A DNA stretch of 40,740 bases from Micromonospora sp. KC723 (GTDB lineage Bacteria > Actinomycetota > Actinomycetes > Mycobacteriales > Micromonosporaceae): positions 1 through 40,740 of the forward strand of contig NZ_SMKD01000041.1 in the NCBI RefSeq assembly GCF_004348595.1, in the 5' to 3' direction. This document shows, in pieces, positions 40,720 through 40,740 of the stretch; the first letter of the stretch is position 1, and every line of letters starts with the position of its first letter. The translations under genes were made by a program, and so were the position numbers. The notes under the pieces are model-generated. The model made no database searches. It was not told the DNA's origin and saw only the letters and a program-made list of their open reading frames with translations.

Positions 40720-40740
40720 GCCGGCACACCTACCCGCCCG

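Overview
This is a very GC-rich window with strong GC3 codon bias and many GTG starts. Several regulator genes appear leaderless, and rho-independent terminators mostly lack U-tracts. These traits, plus a Cvn 'conservon', an Actinobacteria-type class I xylose isomerase, DUF6158- and DUF6232-like proteins and CBM-linked family 6 cellulases, point to a filamentous actinomycete. The Micromonosporaceae (Micromonospora-like) is the most likely family, but no rRNA is present to prove it. It reads as ordinary chromosome: no insertion sequence, phage, CRISPR, tRNA or rRNA was seen.

Layout. 1-1.4 kb: 3' part of a secreted GH6 cellulase. 1.4-5.5 kb (minus): an acidic small protein, a two-helix membrane protein and a sodium:solute symporter, then a pair of proteins sharing one undescribed C-terminal domain. 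5.8-7.3 kb: heme catalase behind a FurA-box-like sequence. 7.5-11.2 kb: a four-gene conservon (NIT-domain sensor kinase, roadblock, DUF742, Ras-like GTPase) with overlapping genes. 11.4-16.0 kb: a beta-propeller lactonase, a solute-binding/VWA fusion and a polyprenyl-phosphate sugar transferase; the last two share an upstream motif. 16.0-17.8 kb: a SpoIIE-type phosphatase divergent from a MarR regulator.

17.8-30.2 kb is sugar metabolism. A ROK repressor diverges from xylA-xylB, with two core promoters lying back to back over one palindrome. An MFS transporter follows. Then comes a minus-strand alpha-glucoside locus (aglE-aglF-aglG-lacI-GH13 alpha-glucosidase) with a LacI-type operator in front of aglE. 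With the GH6 cellulase this suggests a plant-biomass-degrading life style: extracellular hydrolysis, uptake of glucosides, intracellular hydrolysis and xylose catabolism.

30-40.7 kb: a tiny GPGGVSIF membrane peptide; an overlapping nucleotidyltransferase-BON-metallophosphoesterase set; a thymidylate-kinase-like P-loop protein convergent with an SDR; an RpiR/SIS regulator with a near-consensus promoter and leaderless GTG; a group 2 sigma-70 factor behind a SigR/SigH-type promoter; a secreted NlpC/P60 hydrolase; and several small conserved actinobacterial proteins (DUF6232-like, DUF3817, DUF6158, SRPBCC, DUF1360, DUF2795-like). No single unmistakably new system was found. The best leads are the promoter architectures, the shared motif of the VWA and sugar-transferase genes, the twin-domain pair, and the nucleotidyltransferase-BON-phosphoesterase operon.
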